Shown here piece by piece: positions 11,601 through 19,599 of a DNA stretch of 64,000 bases (position 1 is the first letter of the stretch; each line of letters opens with the position of its first letter). Made by a program: the position numbers and the translations under genes. The stretch comes from Gigantopelta aegis (lineage: Eukaryota; Mollusca; Gastropoda; Neomphalida; Peltospiridae). The stretch lies in NCBI RefSeq assembly GCF_016097555.1, contig NC_054712.1, forward strand, positions 46,897,571 to 46,961,570, read 5' to 3'. The notes under the pieces are model-generated. The model saw only the letters and a program-made list of their open reading frames with translations, was not told the DNA's origin and did not search any database.

Positions 11601-14600
11601 GAAATAAATGGTAAAAAGGTCTCAGGTTAGTACATTTTGCCCGAATTTGAGAATTTGCTCTAGCACTAGGGGGACAGTTGTCCCACCCACCCCTCTTTCC
11701 TACGCTTACGATTATCACTTTTAGACTATAGCATTTCACTTTTGTAAAAACAGTGATCACTTTGAGCTTGTCATGTTTGTAAAATTACTCATGACTTTCA
11801 GGCTATATTAAATTTACATGACTGTTTATTAATGTATTATAATATTTCTATATACGTTTTTCAACAATGTACCAAAGTTCCATCAGCATGCTACACGACT
11901 GTATATTAATGTATTAAATTGTTTTTATTTACTCATTTCAGCGATGTACCGAAGTTCTGTCAAGCTGCTACAGGAGATGGAAGATGCTATAAAGGACGTT
12001 CTGGGCGGATCAGCGTATTTTGAGTCGGCAGTGTACACCCCATATCACCACTTTCTCAGTGAGTTACACCCCATATCACCACTTTCTCAGTGAGTTACAC
12101 CCCGTATAAGCATTTTCTCAGTGAGTTACACCCCATATCACCACTTTCTCAGAGTTACACCCCATATCATGACTTTCTCAGTGAGTTACACCCCATATCA
12201 CCACTTTTCTCAGTGAGTTATACTGAATATCACCACTTTCTCAGTGAGTTACACCCCATATCACAACTTTCTCAGTGAGTTACACCCCATATCACAACTT
12301 TCTCAGTTACACCCCATATCACAACTTTTGCAGTGAATTACACTCTGTATTAACATTTTCTCAGTGAGTTACACCCAGTATCAGCACTTTCTCATTGAGT
12401 TACATCCCATATCACCACTTTTCTCAGTGAGTTATACTGAATATCATCACTTTCTCAGTTAGTTAACCCCATATCACCACTTTCTCAGTGAGTTACACCC
12501 CATATCACCACTTTCTCAGTGAGTTACACCCCATATCACTACTTTCTCAGTGAGTCACACCCCATATCACCACTTTCTCAGTGAGTTACACCCCCATATC
12601 ACCACTTTCTCAGTGAGAGACACCCCATATCACCACTTTCTCAGTGAGTTACACCCCGTATCACCACTTTCTCAGTGAGTTACACCCCGTATCACCACTT
12701 TCTCAATGAGTTACACCCAATATTACTACTTTCTCAATGAGTTACACCCCATTATCACCACTTTCACAGTGAGTTACACCCCATATCACCACTTTCTCAG
12801 TGAGTTACACCCCATATCACCACTTTCTCAGTGAGGTATACCCCATATCACCACTTTCTCAGTGAGGTACACCCCATATCACCACTTTCACAGTGAGTTA
12901 CACCCCATATCACCACTTTCTCAGTGAGGTACACCCCATATCACCACTTTCTCAGTGAGGTATACCCCATATCACCACTTTCTCAGTGAGGTACACCCCA
13001 TATCACCACTTTCTCAGGGAGGTACACCCCATTATCACCACTTTCTCAGTGAGGTACACCCCATTATCACCACTTTCTCAGTGTTACACCCCATATCACC
13101 ACTTTCTCAGTGTTACACCCCATATCACCACTTTCTCGGGGAGGTACACCCCATATCACCACTTTCTCAGGGAGGTACACCCCATATCACCACTTTCTCA
13201 GGGAGGTACACCCCATATCACCACTTTCTCAGTGTTACACCCCATATCACCACTTTTTCAGTGAGATACACCCCATATCACTACTTTCTCAGTGTTACAC
13301 CCCATATCACCACTTTCTCAGGGAGGTACACCCCATATCACCACTTTCTCAGGGAGGTACACCCCATTATCACCACTTTCTCAGTGAGGTACACCCCATA
13401 TCACCACTTTCTCAGTGTTACACCCCATATCACCACTTTCTCAGTGTTACACCCCATATCACCATTTTCTCAGTGACTTACACCCCATATCACCACTTTC
13501 TCAGGGAGGTACACCCCATATCACCACTTTCTCAGTGTTACACCCCATATCACCACTTTTTCAGTGAGATACACCCCATATCACTACTTTCTCAGTGTTA
13601 CACCCCATATCACCACTTTCTCAGGGAGGTACACCCCATATCACCACTTTCTCAGGGAGGTACACCCCATTATCACCACTTTCTCAGTGAGGTACACCCC
13701 ATATCACCACTTTCTCAGTGAGGTACACCCCATATCACCACTTTCTCAGTGTTACACCACATATCACCACTTTATCAGGGAGGTACACCCCATATCACCA
13801 CTTTCTCAGGGGGGTACACCACATATCACCACTTTATCAGGGAGGTACACCCCATATCACCACTTTCTCAGGGAGGTACACCCCATATCACCACTTTCTC
13901 AGGGAGGTACACCCCATATCACCACTTTCTCAGTGTTACACCCCATATCACCACTTTCTCAGGGAGGTACACCCCATATCACCACTTTCTCAGGGAGGTA
14001 CACCCCGTATCACCACTTTCTCAGTGACTTACACCCCGTATCACCATTTTCTCAGGGAGGTACACCCCGTATCACCACTTTTTCAGCGAGTTACACCCCA
14101 TATCACCACTTTCTCGGTGTTACACTGCATATCACCACTTTCTCAGTGTTACACCCCATATCACCACTTTCTCTGTGTTACACCCCGTATCACCACTTTC
14201 TCAGGGAGTACACCCCATATTACCACTTTTTCAGCGAGTTACACCCCGTATCACCACTTTCTCAGTGTTACACCCCATATCACCACTTTCTCAGTGTTAC
14301 ACCCCATATCACCACTTTTCTCAGTGAGTTATGCTGTATAATGCTACTTTCTGAGTGATATACACCCCATATTGTAATTTTCTCAACGAGTTTCATCCTG
14401 TATCACCACTTATTCAGTTAAACCCGGTATCACCAGTTTCTTATACTGGGGTACATTAGATAGCCATTTTTCTTACCTAGTTTTGCATTCCTAGATGGTT
14501 TATTATACAGAGAGGCTCGCCTTCTTAAAAACAGTAGTACATCACCAATTGTTTCAAAACCAAATGTGAAAATCATTGCTGTCGGCGAGTTTTGCCTTGT

Positions 14601-17600
14601 CTTGTTATGGTGAAAATTGTTTTACAGATTTTGAGTGTTTGCTGAACTGTGACGGCTGTCCGATCCCATACCCTCAGACGAGCTCTCTACTCAACTCTGA
14701 AGGTCGTCTGATAACCTTCACCCAGGCCACATCATTGTCAGCCGAGCAGATCCAGCACCAGAGGTATCGCACGTAATGGCTGACTTTATAGTAAAACTGT
14801 TGATTGTGAGCTATGTGGTTTCAAGCTGGTTTACTCTATACTTTGTATTCCCAATAACATACAAAATGTGGTATTCCAACATTTGTACTTTTACTTTCAC
14901 GTAAGTGCTGCAAACCTTTTTATAAAATACCTTCATTAAGTTCAATCAAAAACAAGGATGACATCATTATTTGTACGTTAATTATTAATATTAAAAAGAG
15001 TATTTCATTGGTTAATAATGTTGTATTTTGACATTAAAGGATGAAATTATTAATATTAAAAGTAGTTCATTGGTTAATAATGTTGTATTTTGACATTAAA
15101 GGATGAAATTATTTATATTAAAGAGTATTTCATTGGTTAATAATGTTGTATTTTGACATTAAAGGATGAAATTATTTATATTAAAGAGTATTTCATTGGT
15201 CAGTTAAACCATAAATCTGAACTTTAATCTAAAATATAGAAATTTGACTCGTATTGAATGGATTTTTTTAGTTGCCAGAGCCAAATAAAAAATTTATGTC
15301 ATAAAATTAAAAGGTTCAGAATTATGTTTAAAAGTTGTTTATAACAGGATGATGAAATGTTTTTGCTACAAACTATTTAAACATTTTCTTCTGGGTTTTT
15401 TACAGAGTTGCTATATTGGTTTTATTTGAAAAAGATTTCTGTCTAAATAGTCGACATTTAAAGGGAGATAATTTTCTCAGAAGAAGACACTTGGAAATAA
15501 TGGGATACAAAGTTGTAGAGGTAAGTTCTGGATATTAATGCAGCAAAACCAGCCTCAGTGGTGTCGTTGTTAAGCCATCAGACATAAGGCTGGTAGGTAC
15601 AGGGTTCGCAGCCCGGTACCGGCTCCCACCCAGAGCGAGTTTTAACAAGTCAATGGGTTGTTTGTTTGAAACATATTTTATTGCATATAATATACAAAAG
15701 GATTGGGCACAAGTTATTCAACTTATGACGCCCTCTCCTAATTCATTGGGTTTGTGTAAGACCACTACACCCTCTTCTCTCTCACTAACCAATAACAACT
15801 AACTCACTGTCCTGGATGGGTAGGTGTAAGACCACTACACCCTCTTCTCTCTCACTAACCACTAACAACTAACTCACTGTCATGGACAGACAGCCCAGAT
15901 AGCTGTAGGTGTGTGTGCCCAGGACAGTGTGTTTGAACCTTAATTGGATATAAGCACGAACAAATAAGTTGAAATGCAGCAACAAAGGTAATGGTCTTTC
16001 TTAAAAAGTGGAGCAAAGGAAGTAATTTTCTTTAGTATTTATTATCAAAGAAAGAAAACCAAAATACAAGCAGAAAACCTAAATGTACATGCAATTGACT
16101 CGTCGACAGCAGTAACACGACGTGTGTTTTGTAATGTTAGAGTGGGGAGTGCTGGCAGCATTACAAAATGATAGAGTGTCAGAATTTGCATTAAGTAATT
16201 ATTTAATGTTCCTTGAACTTACATCATTAACATATTAAATAGTTAAATCACCATTCATTTAAAAATTGTTTCGTGTATGTTCACAGTTTTGCTGTTTATA
16301 TATACTCTTCAAAAAAAGAAACGCAAAAGGGTACAAATGGGTTATAACTCCGATTTTATGTTTCCTACCGGTTCATGCTTTGTGAATATAAGGTCATTGG
16401 ATGTCCCAAACACATTCCCACGGTTACATTCGATAAAACGCAGCTACTGTACAATAAAGTTCCAAAATGTGAATATTCGCAAAAACGCAGCCATGTGCAA
16501 ACCATGTCACCACTGCACGTGCGTTGTCTGCACGTGCAACATGAACACCGACAGTATAAAAGTGCAGGGTGTTCGCTTGCCTGGCCTCTGTATCTGGCCG
16601 ACAGTTGACAATCCAGGACATGCCACGTCTCGGTGAACCGCAGAGAAACAATGCCATCGGCCGACTAGACGCAGGCGAATCCAGAATGGCCGTTGCCAGG
16701 GCATTCCATGTGTCCCCAAGCACCATCTCCAGACTGTGGGACCGTTACCAGCAACATGGATCAACACGTGACCTCCCTAGATCCGGTCGACCACGGGTCA
16801 CTACCCCCGGGCAGGACCGCTACATCCGGGTACGCCACCTTCGGGAACGATCGACTACTGCCACCTCCACAGCCGCAGCAATACCAGGTTTGCGCAGGAT
16901 ATCCGACCAGACCGTACGGAACCGCCTACGTGAGGTAGGAATTCGTGCCAGACGTCCAGTTCGAGGTGTCATCTTAACACCACAACACCGTCGACTCCGA
17001 CTGCAGTGGTGCCAGATTCATCGACAATGGCCTCAACTGCGATGGAGACAGGTGTGGTTCAGTGACGAGTCCCGATTTCTGCTCCGACGTCATGATGGAA
17101 GATGTCGCGTGTATAGGCGTCGTGGTGAACGTTATTCGGCAAACTGCGTGCAGGAAGTGGACAGATTCGGCGGGGGTAGTGTCATGGTGTGGGCAGCCAT
17201 CTCACACACTGGCAGAACTGACCTGGTCCACGTGCAGGGCAACCTGAATGCACAGGGCTACATTGACCAGATCCTCCGGCCACACATCGTTCCAGTTATG
17301 GCCAATGCCAACGCAGTGTTCCAACATGACAACGCCAGGCCTCACACAGCACGTCTCACAATGGCTTTCCTATAGAACAACAACATTAATGTCCTTCCTT
17401 GGCCATCGATATCACCGGATTTGAACCCAATTGAGCATCTATGGGACGAGTTAGACCGACGCCTCCGACAGCGACAACCACAGCCCCAGACCCTGCCCGA
17501 GCTGGCAGCAGCCTTGCAGGCCGAGTGGGCCACCATCCCCCGGGACGTCATCCATACTCTGGTTGCTTCAATGAGCAGGCGGTGCCAGGCAGTTGTCAAC

Positions 17601-18466
17601 ACACGCGGAGGCCACACCCGGTATTGACTCCAGATGACCTTGACCTTGGTGGTGTGTCCTATCACTTACTCACAATGGACTAGAGTGAATTGTGAACAAT
17701 CCTGCAACATTTGGTAATTATCGGACTCACCATTCAATAATTAAATCAATTCTCCAAATGTTACGACAATGTGGTTTTGCGTTTCTTCTTTTGAAGAGTA
17801 TATATATATGTTTAATAGATCATGCTGGGTAAATTAAAATGGATTTTAAAATAAAATTATCTCCCCTTAACAACTTTTAACACTTTTTTTTGCCGATAAA
17901 TAGTTTTACAGCTTAGTATGTAATTTCAGCCTTCTTTTCATAAAATAGTTTTCCCAAAGTACATTAGATGTTTTAAAGTGACATCTTTTTGAAGATAGTT
18001 TCAGTTATCATTGTAAATATATTCTTCCTTTTATCCAACTGGACTAGGAATTGTTTTATGGTTATCTCCCTTTCTTCCCATCTGTTTCATTTGTGATATA
18101 GATTTCTTATCAATATTAACTCTTTACTCTCCTGTCTGTATGTAATGGCTGGTATTTATTCTCTGTAGATACCTCATTATACATGGAACCCGATGGCAGT
18201 TCTGAGTTATCTCCCCTTGACAACTCCAATAATAAATGTTTAGACTTTAATTTTATGTAACCGATGGTATTTATTCTCTGTAGATACTCACCAAGATGGA
18301 ACTCATTGGTGATTCGGAGTTATCTCTCCTTAATTGTTTAGTCTCCTATCTGTACTTAACGACTGGTATTCATTCTCTGTAGATACCTCACTACACGTGG
18401 AACTCAATGGCACTCTCCGACTGGACTGGGAAGACGAACTACCTGAGAGATCAGATTCTAGGTTGA
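855..18466 (+). CDS. FASTKD1: FAST kinase domain-containing protein, FASTKD1-like (8 coding exons)
   Basis: Coding exons are 855-2558, 4943-5146, 10066-10393, 11270-11398, 11942-12058, 14628-14763, 15406-15520 and 18383-18466. All introns are GT-AG and phases agree at every junction, giving about 938 residues (human FASTKD1 is about 850). FASTKD proteins are mitochondrial RNA-binding regulators of mitochondrial transcript processing and stability. The N-terminus is basic with no acidic residue for about 50 positions, as in a mitochondrial presequence. A long helical region follows. About residues 747-835 look like a FAST_2 region (DIPWFHEDYC). Residues 873-930 are a RAP domain with RRRHLEIMGY and WNSMALS...YLRDQILG, the part most like FASTKD1. 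ATG 855 is the first in frame after a TGA at 813. An untranslated upstream exon cannot be excluded. The paralog assignment is from memory of the RAP domain and is moderate. Confidence 0.82.
2661..2984 (+). mobile_element. SINE, head A / tail a
   Basis: The A-box-like TAGCCCAGTGG and B-box-like GGATCGATCCC form a tRNA-like head. The shared core follows (CCAGTGCACCACGACTGG ... GATCCCTTGCTGC), then tail a (GACGCCATATAACCG, GTGTTGAGTG, AAATAAAACATTTCC) and a TTCC run. It lies in intron 1 of the FASTKD1-like gene. Confidence 0.85.
2985..3347 (+). repeat. Degenerate TCTG-rich simple repeat
   Basis: Imperfect runs of CTGT/TCTG alternate with TTTGTATGTC-like pieces, continuing a purer run at 2581-2620. 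It directly precedes, and probably seeded, the 114-bp array, whose unit contains the same CTGTCTGTG stretch. Confidence 0.6.
3348..4601 (+). repeat. Tandem array, 114-bp unit x 11
   Basis: From TTTATACATCAGTCTGCC to CCCAGTACTTGTAAC the sequence repeats every 114 bases; 1254 bases is exactly 11 units, and the copies read as identical. Because 114 is a multiple of three, a 485-codon frame stays open through it, but that peptide has no gene context. It lies just upstream of the SINE before exon 2. Confidence 0.95.
4615..4923 (+). mobile_element. SINE, head A / tail b, inserted in the exon 2 polypyrimidine tract
   Basis: It has head A (TAGCCCAGTGG) and the SINE core, then tail b (TCCAATAGCCGATGATTAAT, GTGCTCTAGTGG, AAACAAAACAAA). 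A 14-bp direct repeat CTTTATCTTTGTTT flanks it at 4601-4614 and 4924-4937. The right copy forms the pyrimidine tract of the exon 2 acceptor (AG at 4941-4942). Confidence 0.88.
4943..5146 (+). CDS. FASTKD1: FASTKD1-like exon 2
   Basis: The 68 codons start ILELRTALQRN and end ...FSEVVQ; both edges are phase 0. The acceptor tract (tttatctttgtttttcag) is partly a SINE target-site duplication. The donor gtacac is only about 40 bases upstream of another SINE, so this exon lies between two same-orientation SINEs. Confidence 0.85.
5187..5665 (+). mobile_element. Two partial SINEs in tandem, tail a
   Basis: A head-truncated copy starts at the B-box part (GCGCGGTCGG...GGATCGATCCC) and runs to the CTCAATATCTGTGTG segment. 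At about 5396 a second copy begins at the core (ATTGGGCTATTTCTC) and runs through the complete tail a with TTCC. It looks like two SINEs fused head to tail, or an internal duplication. It lies about 40 bases after exon 2. Confidence 0.75.
5850..6124 (-). mobile_element. SINE (minus strand), tail a and core
   Basis: Read on the minus strand it has the core and tail a ending in AAATAAAACATTTCCTTCC. Its 5' tRNA-like head continues into the 71-bp array that follows, so the array is an expansion of this element's head. Confidence 0.8.
6125..8718 (-). repeat. Tandem array, about 36 copies of a 71-bp tRNA-like SINE head
   Basis: The unit starts GACCGACTGTGCATCAAGTG, contains TTTACCACTGGGCTACGTCC and ends ATGAGGGTCAATCCA(A/T). 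On the minus strand each unit carries the SINE A-box-like TAGCCCAGTGG and a B-box-like GGATTGACCCT. Copies differ by few substitutions (CTC/CGC, CCTAT/CCGAT). Scrambled units occur near 7305-7330, 7780-7860 and 8290-8335. The whole array lies in intron 2 of the FASTKD1-like gene. Confidence 0.92.
8824..8964 (+). other. Possible cryptic or alternative terminal exon
   Basis: A good acceptor (ttatttctttacgtacag) is followed by 46 open codons in the phase of exon 2, beginning MKTNTGPNIFTPIPL, and then TAA. Composition is protein-like but no family is recognised. If used, it would truncate the FASTKD1-like protein before its FAST_2 and RAP regions. It could equally be a chance frame. Confidence 0.25.
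9188..9415 (+). repeat. Interspersed repeat D (GGGGACTAGG family)
   Basis: It contains CCCCTACCGGTCCAACC, GCTGAAATTTTGTGTATAGC, CAAGTTTGACTTTCATGA and GAGTTATGGCCCTTGAAC. The same ordered motifs recur at 18864-19460 and 60800-61650. The unit has no obvious coding capacity and its class is unknown. Confidence 0.7.
9521..9690. mobile_element. Long-hairpin MITE-like element
   Basis: Left arm ATAGGATATTAAAC...TATCATGTTTATGTC...AATTGTCAC pairs with right arm GTGACAATGAAAATT...GACATAAACATGATA...GTTTAATATCCTAT around a loop at AGCTTTAGCAA. The arms span nearly the whole element. A smaller stem follows at 9795-9818 (GTCCCAC ... GTGGGAC). It lies in intron 2. Confidence 0.7.
10066..10393 (+). CDS. 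FASTKD1: FASTKD1-like exon 3
   Basis: Acceptor tttcttttcag, then LLNTLIYPAPQVYEHL... to ...YLEKVDKLFE plus one base (phase 1). The donor gtttgt is weak, but the phase fits exon 4 exactly. The segment is helical-repeat sequence. Confidence 0.83.
10886..11019. mobile_element. Short hAT-like MITE
   Basis: It starts CAGGGGTGGGAATT and ends AATTCCCACCCCTG, a perfect 14-bp inverted repeat. ATTTAC flanks both sides (10880-10885 and 11020-11025). It lies in intron 3 of the FASTKD1-like gene. Confidence 0.75.
11185..11213 (+). repeat. Dead duplicate of the exon 4 acceptor side
   Basis: TTTTTAACTCC-TGA-TAAACCAGAAGTTC here matches the true exon 4 junction at 11257-11284, TTTTTAACTCC-AGC-TAAACCAGAAGTTC. 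The acceptor AG is replaced by TG here, so this copy cannot serve as an acceptor at that point. Confidence 0.75.
11270..11398 (+). CDS. FASTKD1: FASTKD1-like exon 4 (start of FAST_2 region)
   Basis: Encodes AKPEVRSYLEDLFFRLNRC... to HEDYCSTMKPE plus one base, ending at a strong gtaagt donor. The DIPWFHEDYC segment is typical of the FAST_2 region. A non-functional duplicate of the acceptor side lies about 70 bases upstream. Confidence 0.85.
11942..12058 (+). CDS. FASTKD1: FASTKD1-like exon 5 (FAST_2 region)
   Basis: Encodes MYRSSVKLLQEMEDAIKDVL... to VYTPYHHFL plus one base, then GTGAGT. Its last 25 bases and donor are the seed of the minisatellite that follows. The first donor (12059) is preferred because joining it to exon 6 gives YTPYHHFLNFECLLN, which is continuous with the family. 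Confidence 0.83.
12034..14335 (+). repeat. Minisatellite built from the exon 5 end and its splice donor (about 75 copies)
   Basis: The unit is about 29-31 bases: TACACCCCATATCACCACTT, then TCTCA, then GTGAGT. The first unit is the true 3' end of exon 5, coding YTPYHHFL, with its donor. Copies near the exon keep GTGAGTT. Later ones are mostly GTGAGGT, GTGTT or GGGAGGT, the last without a GT. Unit length is not a multiple of three, so read-through shifts frame. A block of about 303 bases is repeated (CAGTGAGATACACC at about 13259 and 13562). It occupies most of intron 5. Confidence 0.95.
14628..14763 (+). CDS. FASTKD1: FASTKD1-like exon 6
   Basis: Acceptor ttgttttacag, then (N)FECLLNCDGCPIPYP... 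to SAEQIQHQ plus two bases. The donor is gtatcg. It covers the linker between the FAST_2 region and the RAP domain. Confidence 0.83.
14981..15204 (+). repeat. Tandem repeat, about 62-67 bp x 3.4, AT-rich
   Basis: The unit contains ATTAATATTAAA, GAGTATTTCATTGG, TTAATAATGTTGTATTTTG and ACATTAAAGGATGAAATT. Three full copies and a partial fourth are present in intron 6. Copy 2 has a small internal deletion. Confidence 0.8.
15406..15520 (+). CDS. FASTKD1: FASTKD1-like exon 7 (RAP domain, first part)
   Basis: Acceptor gttttttacag, then (R)VAILVLFEKDFCLNSRHLKG and RRRHLEIMGYKVVE, ending in phase 0 at a consensus gtaagt donor. This is the RAP-domain core. Confidence 0.87.
15565..15990 (+). mobile_element. 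SINE-like element with head C, containing a nested insertion
   Basis: The tRNA-like head has a canonical-looking B box (GGGTTCGCAGCCC), then GAGCGAGTTTTAAC. The tail includes CCCAGGACAGTGTG and TTGGATATAAGCACGAA. The unit GTGTAAGACCACTACACCCT...CTCACTGTC is duplicated at about 15755 and 15826. At about 15663-15745 it is interrupted by a segment (GAAACATATTTTATTGC...CAAGTTATTCAACTTA) also found at 45781-45861. It lies in intron 7 of the FASTKD1-like gene. Confidence 0.65.
16301..17802 (+). mobile_element. Tc1-like DNA transposon, nearly intact
   Basis: Terminal inverted repeats read TATACTCTTCAAAA-A/G-AAGAAACGC on both ends with one mismatch over about 25 bases. The element is about 1.5 kb and is flanked by TA. 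It carries one transposase frame in the same strand as the host gene, inside intron 7 of the FASTKD1-like gene. A single nonsense codon disrupts the transposase. Confidence 0.92.
16620..17627 (+). pseudogene. Tc1-family DD34E transposase with one premature stop
   Basis: The frame is 335 codons plus stop, full length for Tc1-like transposases. The N-terminus has helix-turn-helix DNA-binding segments (AIGRLDAGESRMAVARAFHV, STISRLWDRYQQHGS) followed by GRPRVTTP. The catalytic triad is visible: Asp in FSDESRF, Asp in QHDNARPH and Glu in DLNPIEH. There are 34 residues between the last two, as in DD34E. The only break is a TAG at 17373-17375, after MAFL and before NNNINVLPWP. The frame resumes unchanged. 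It cuts the protein 20 residues before the catalytic Glu. The intact rest suggests recent arrival or a very young mutation. Confidence 0.9.
18141..18235 (+). pseudogene. Upstream copy 1 of FASTKD1-like terminal exon
   Basis: TATTTATTCTCTGTAG at 18153-18168 matches the exon 8 acceptor. It is followed by an open 24-codon stretch IPHYTWNPMAV... ending at TAG (about 18243). The first 9-10 residues match true exon 8 except Ser to Pro; after that it diverges and lacks YLRDQILG. Its acceptor and phase are intact, so it could still be spliced as an alternative end. Confidence 0.75.
18255..18330 (+). pseudogene. Upstream copy 2 of FASTKD1-like terminal exon
   Basis: TATTTATTCTCTGTAG at about 18268-18283 is followed by ATACTCACCAAGATGGAACTC. 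This aligns to exon 8 but has a small deletion that shifts frame, so it no longer encodes the RAP segment. The acceptor is preserved. Confidence 0.7.
18383..18466 (+). CDS. FASTKD1: FASTKD1-like exon 8 (RAP domain end, stop)
   Basis: Acceptor attctctgtag, then IPHYTWNSMALSDW, NYLRDQILG and TGA. Two decayed copies of the same acceptor and exon lie 99 and 214 bases upstream. This third copy is chosen because only it completes the RAP domain. Confidence 0.85.
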   Translation: MPHYTWNSMALSDWTGKTNYLRDQILG

Positions 18467-18537
18467 CAGAGACATCAGCATCGGATGACAGACAACCTGG
18501 TGAATTGCTTGTGCATTCCTTGGACTTAACAGCAGTG

Positions 18538-18775
18538 TGAAACCATTTGACAGAACACTGTGTGCGATTTGTATCACACAGCAATATCAGACACGATGGA
18601 TCATACCACCATTTAATAGAACACTGTGCGATTTGTATCACACAGCAATATCAGACACATGATGGATCATACCACCATTTAATAGAACACTGTGTGTGCG
18701 ATTTGTATCACACAGCAATAACAGACACATGATGGATATTTGTATCACACAGCAATGTCAGACGTATGGTGGATA
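18538..18775 (+). repeat. Tandem repeat in the FASTKD1-like 3' region, about 66 bp x 3.3
   Basis: The unit contains AGAACACTGTG, GCGATTTGTATCACACAGCA, ATATCAGACAC and GGATCATACCACCATTTAAT. Copies start near 18551, 18618 and 18685, and the last is shortened. It begins about 70 bases after the stop, so it is probably transcribed as 3' UTR. Confidence 0.8.
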
Positions 18776-18799
18776 TCAGATCACACCACCATTTCAGCC

Positions 18800-18805
18800 A
18801 ATAAA
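18800..18805 (+). terminator. Candidate polyadenylation signal of the FASTKD1-like gene
   Basis: AATAAA lies 334 bases after the stop codon and before the transposon-rich block. No transcript end is available to confirm it. Confidence 0.4.
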
Positions 18806-18863
18806 TGATCTGTGGGCAACGAATATAGTTCTAAAGATAAATGTGTCCCATTTCTTTATTTTA

Positions 18864-19460
18864 TTAGTCCCCTACCGGTCCAACCAGTGGGCCCATTGGG
18901 CTATTTCTCGCTCCAGCCAGTGCACCACAACTGGTATATCATAGGGTCGTGGTATGTGCTATCCTGTCTGTGATATGGTGCATATAAAAGATCCCTTGCT
19001 GCTAATCGAAAAATAGTAGCCCATGAAGTAGCATCAGCGGGTTTCTTCCCTCTAAATCTGTGTGGTCCGTAACCATGTCTGACGCCATATAACCGTAAAT
19101 AAATGTGTTGAGTGCATCGTTAAATAAAACATTTCTTTCTTTTGATCCAACCAGAGGGACCTGACATTTTATGTATAGCTTCATCATGTACTGTTACAGA
19201 TCACGTTTGACTTTCATGACGATTTACCTTATTTTGATGGAGTTATGGCCTTTGAACTTAGGAGATGTGAAAAAAAAAATTCCGGATTTTTGCAGTTCCT
19301 GAAGATAACACAGATGAAATTTTGTATATAGCTTTATTATTTGTATAAAGCTTTACTGATCAAATAGTTTCATGGTGATTTACCCACTTCTCAGAGTTAT
19401 GGCCCTTGAATTTAGGAGATACGAAAAATTGTTGGGCTCGGTAGAGGACATGTATTGCTT
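18864..19460 (+). repeat. Interspersed repeat D, second copy (split by a SINE)
   Basis: TTAGTCCCCTACCGGTCCAACC is cut off at 18887 and resumes after 19146 with TCCAACCAGAGGGAC. TATAGCTTCATCATGTACTG, ACGTTTGACTTTCATGACG and GAGTTATGGCC follow. A second partial block repeats the TGAAATTTTGTATATAGC part from about 19310. Confidence 0.7.
18888..19145 (+). mobile_element. 5'-truncated SINE, tail a, nested in repeat D
   Basis: It begins at the core (TGGGCCCATTGGGCTATTTC), lacks the tRNA-like head and ends AAATAAAACATTTCTTTC. A 9-bp target duplication TCCAACCAG flanks it at 18879-18887 and 19146-19154. Confidence 0.85.
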
Positions 19461-19489
19461 TAGCTTGTAATGCTTGTTTTGTTGGAATT

Positions 19490-19590
19490 CAATCTAATTA
19501 AAATTAGCTCCACTATTACCTGTGGATCTAAAGACAGCCAGTTGGAGCTCATGTCCACCAATCAAAACCTTACTTGCAGAATCTTGCCAG
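19490..19590 (+). repeat. Interspersed repeat E, copy 1
   Basis: About 101 bases from CAATCTAATTAAAATTAGCT to CTTGCAGAATCTTGCCAG are nearly identical to 39675-39775. Its class is unknown; there is no coding capacity. Confidence 0.75.
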
Positions 19591-19599
19591 GAATCGACC

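Noticed and set aside
12955-14358. Several long frames rich in HPISPLSQ / TPYHHFL repeats
   Set aside because: All three frames are open because the minisatellite unit lacks stops, and unit lengths of 29-31 bases shift frame constantly. Only the first unit is coding, as the end of exon 5.
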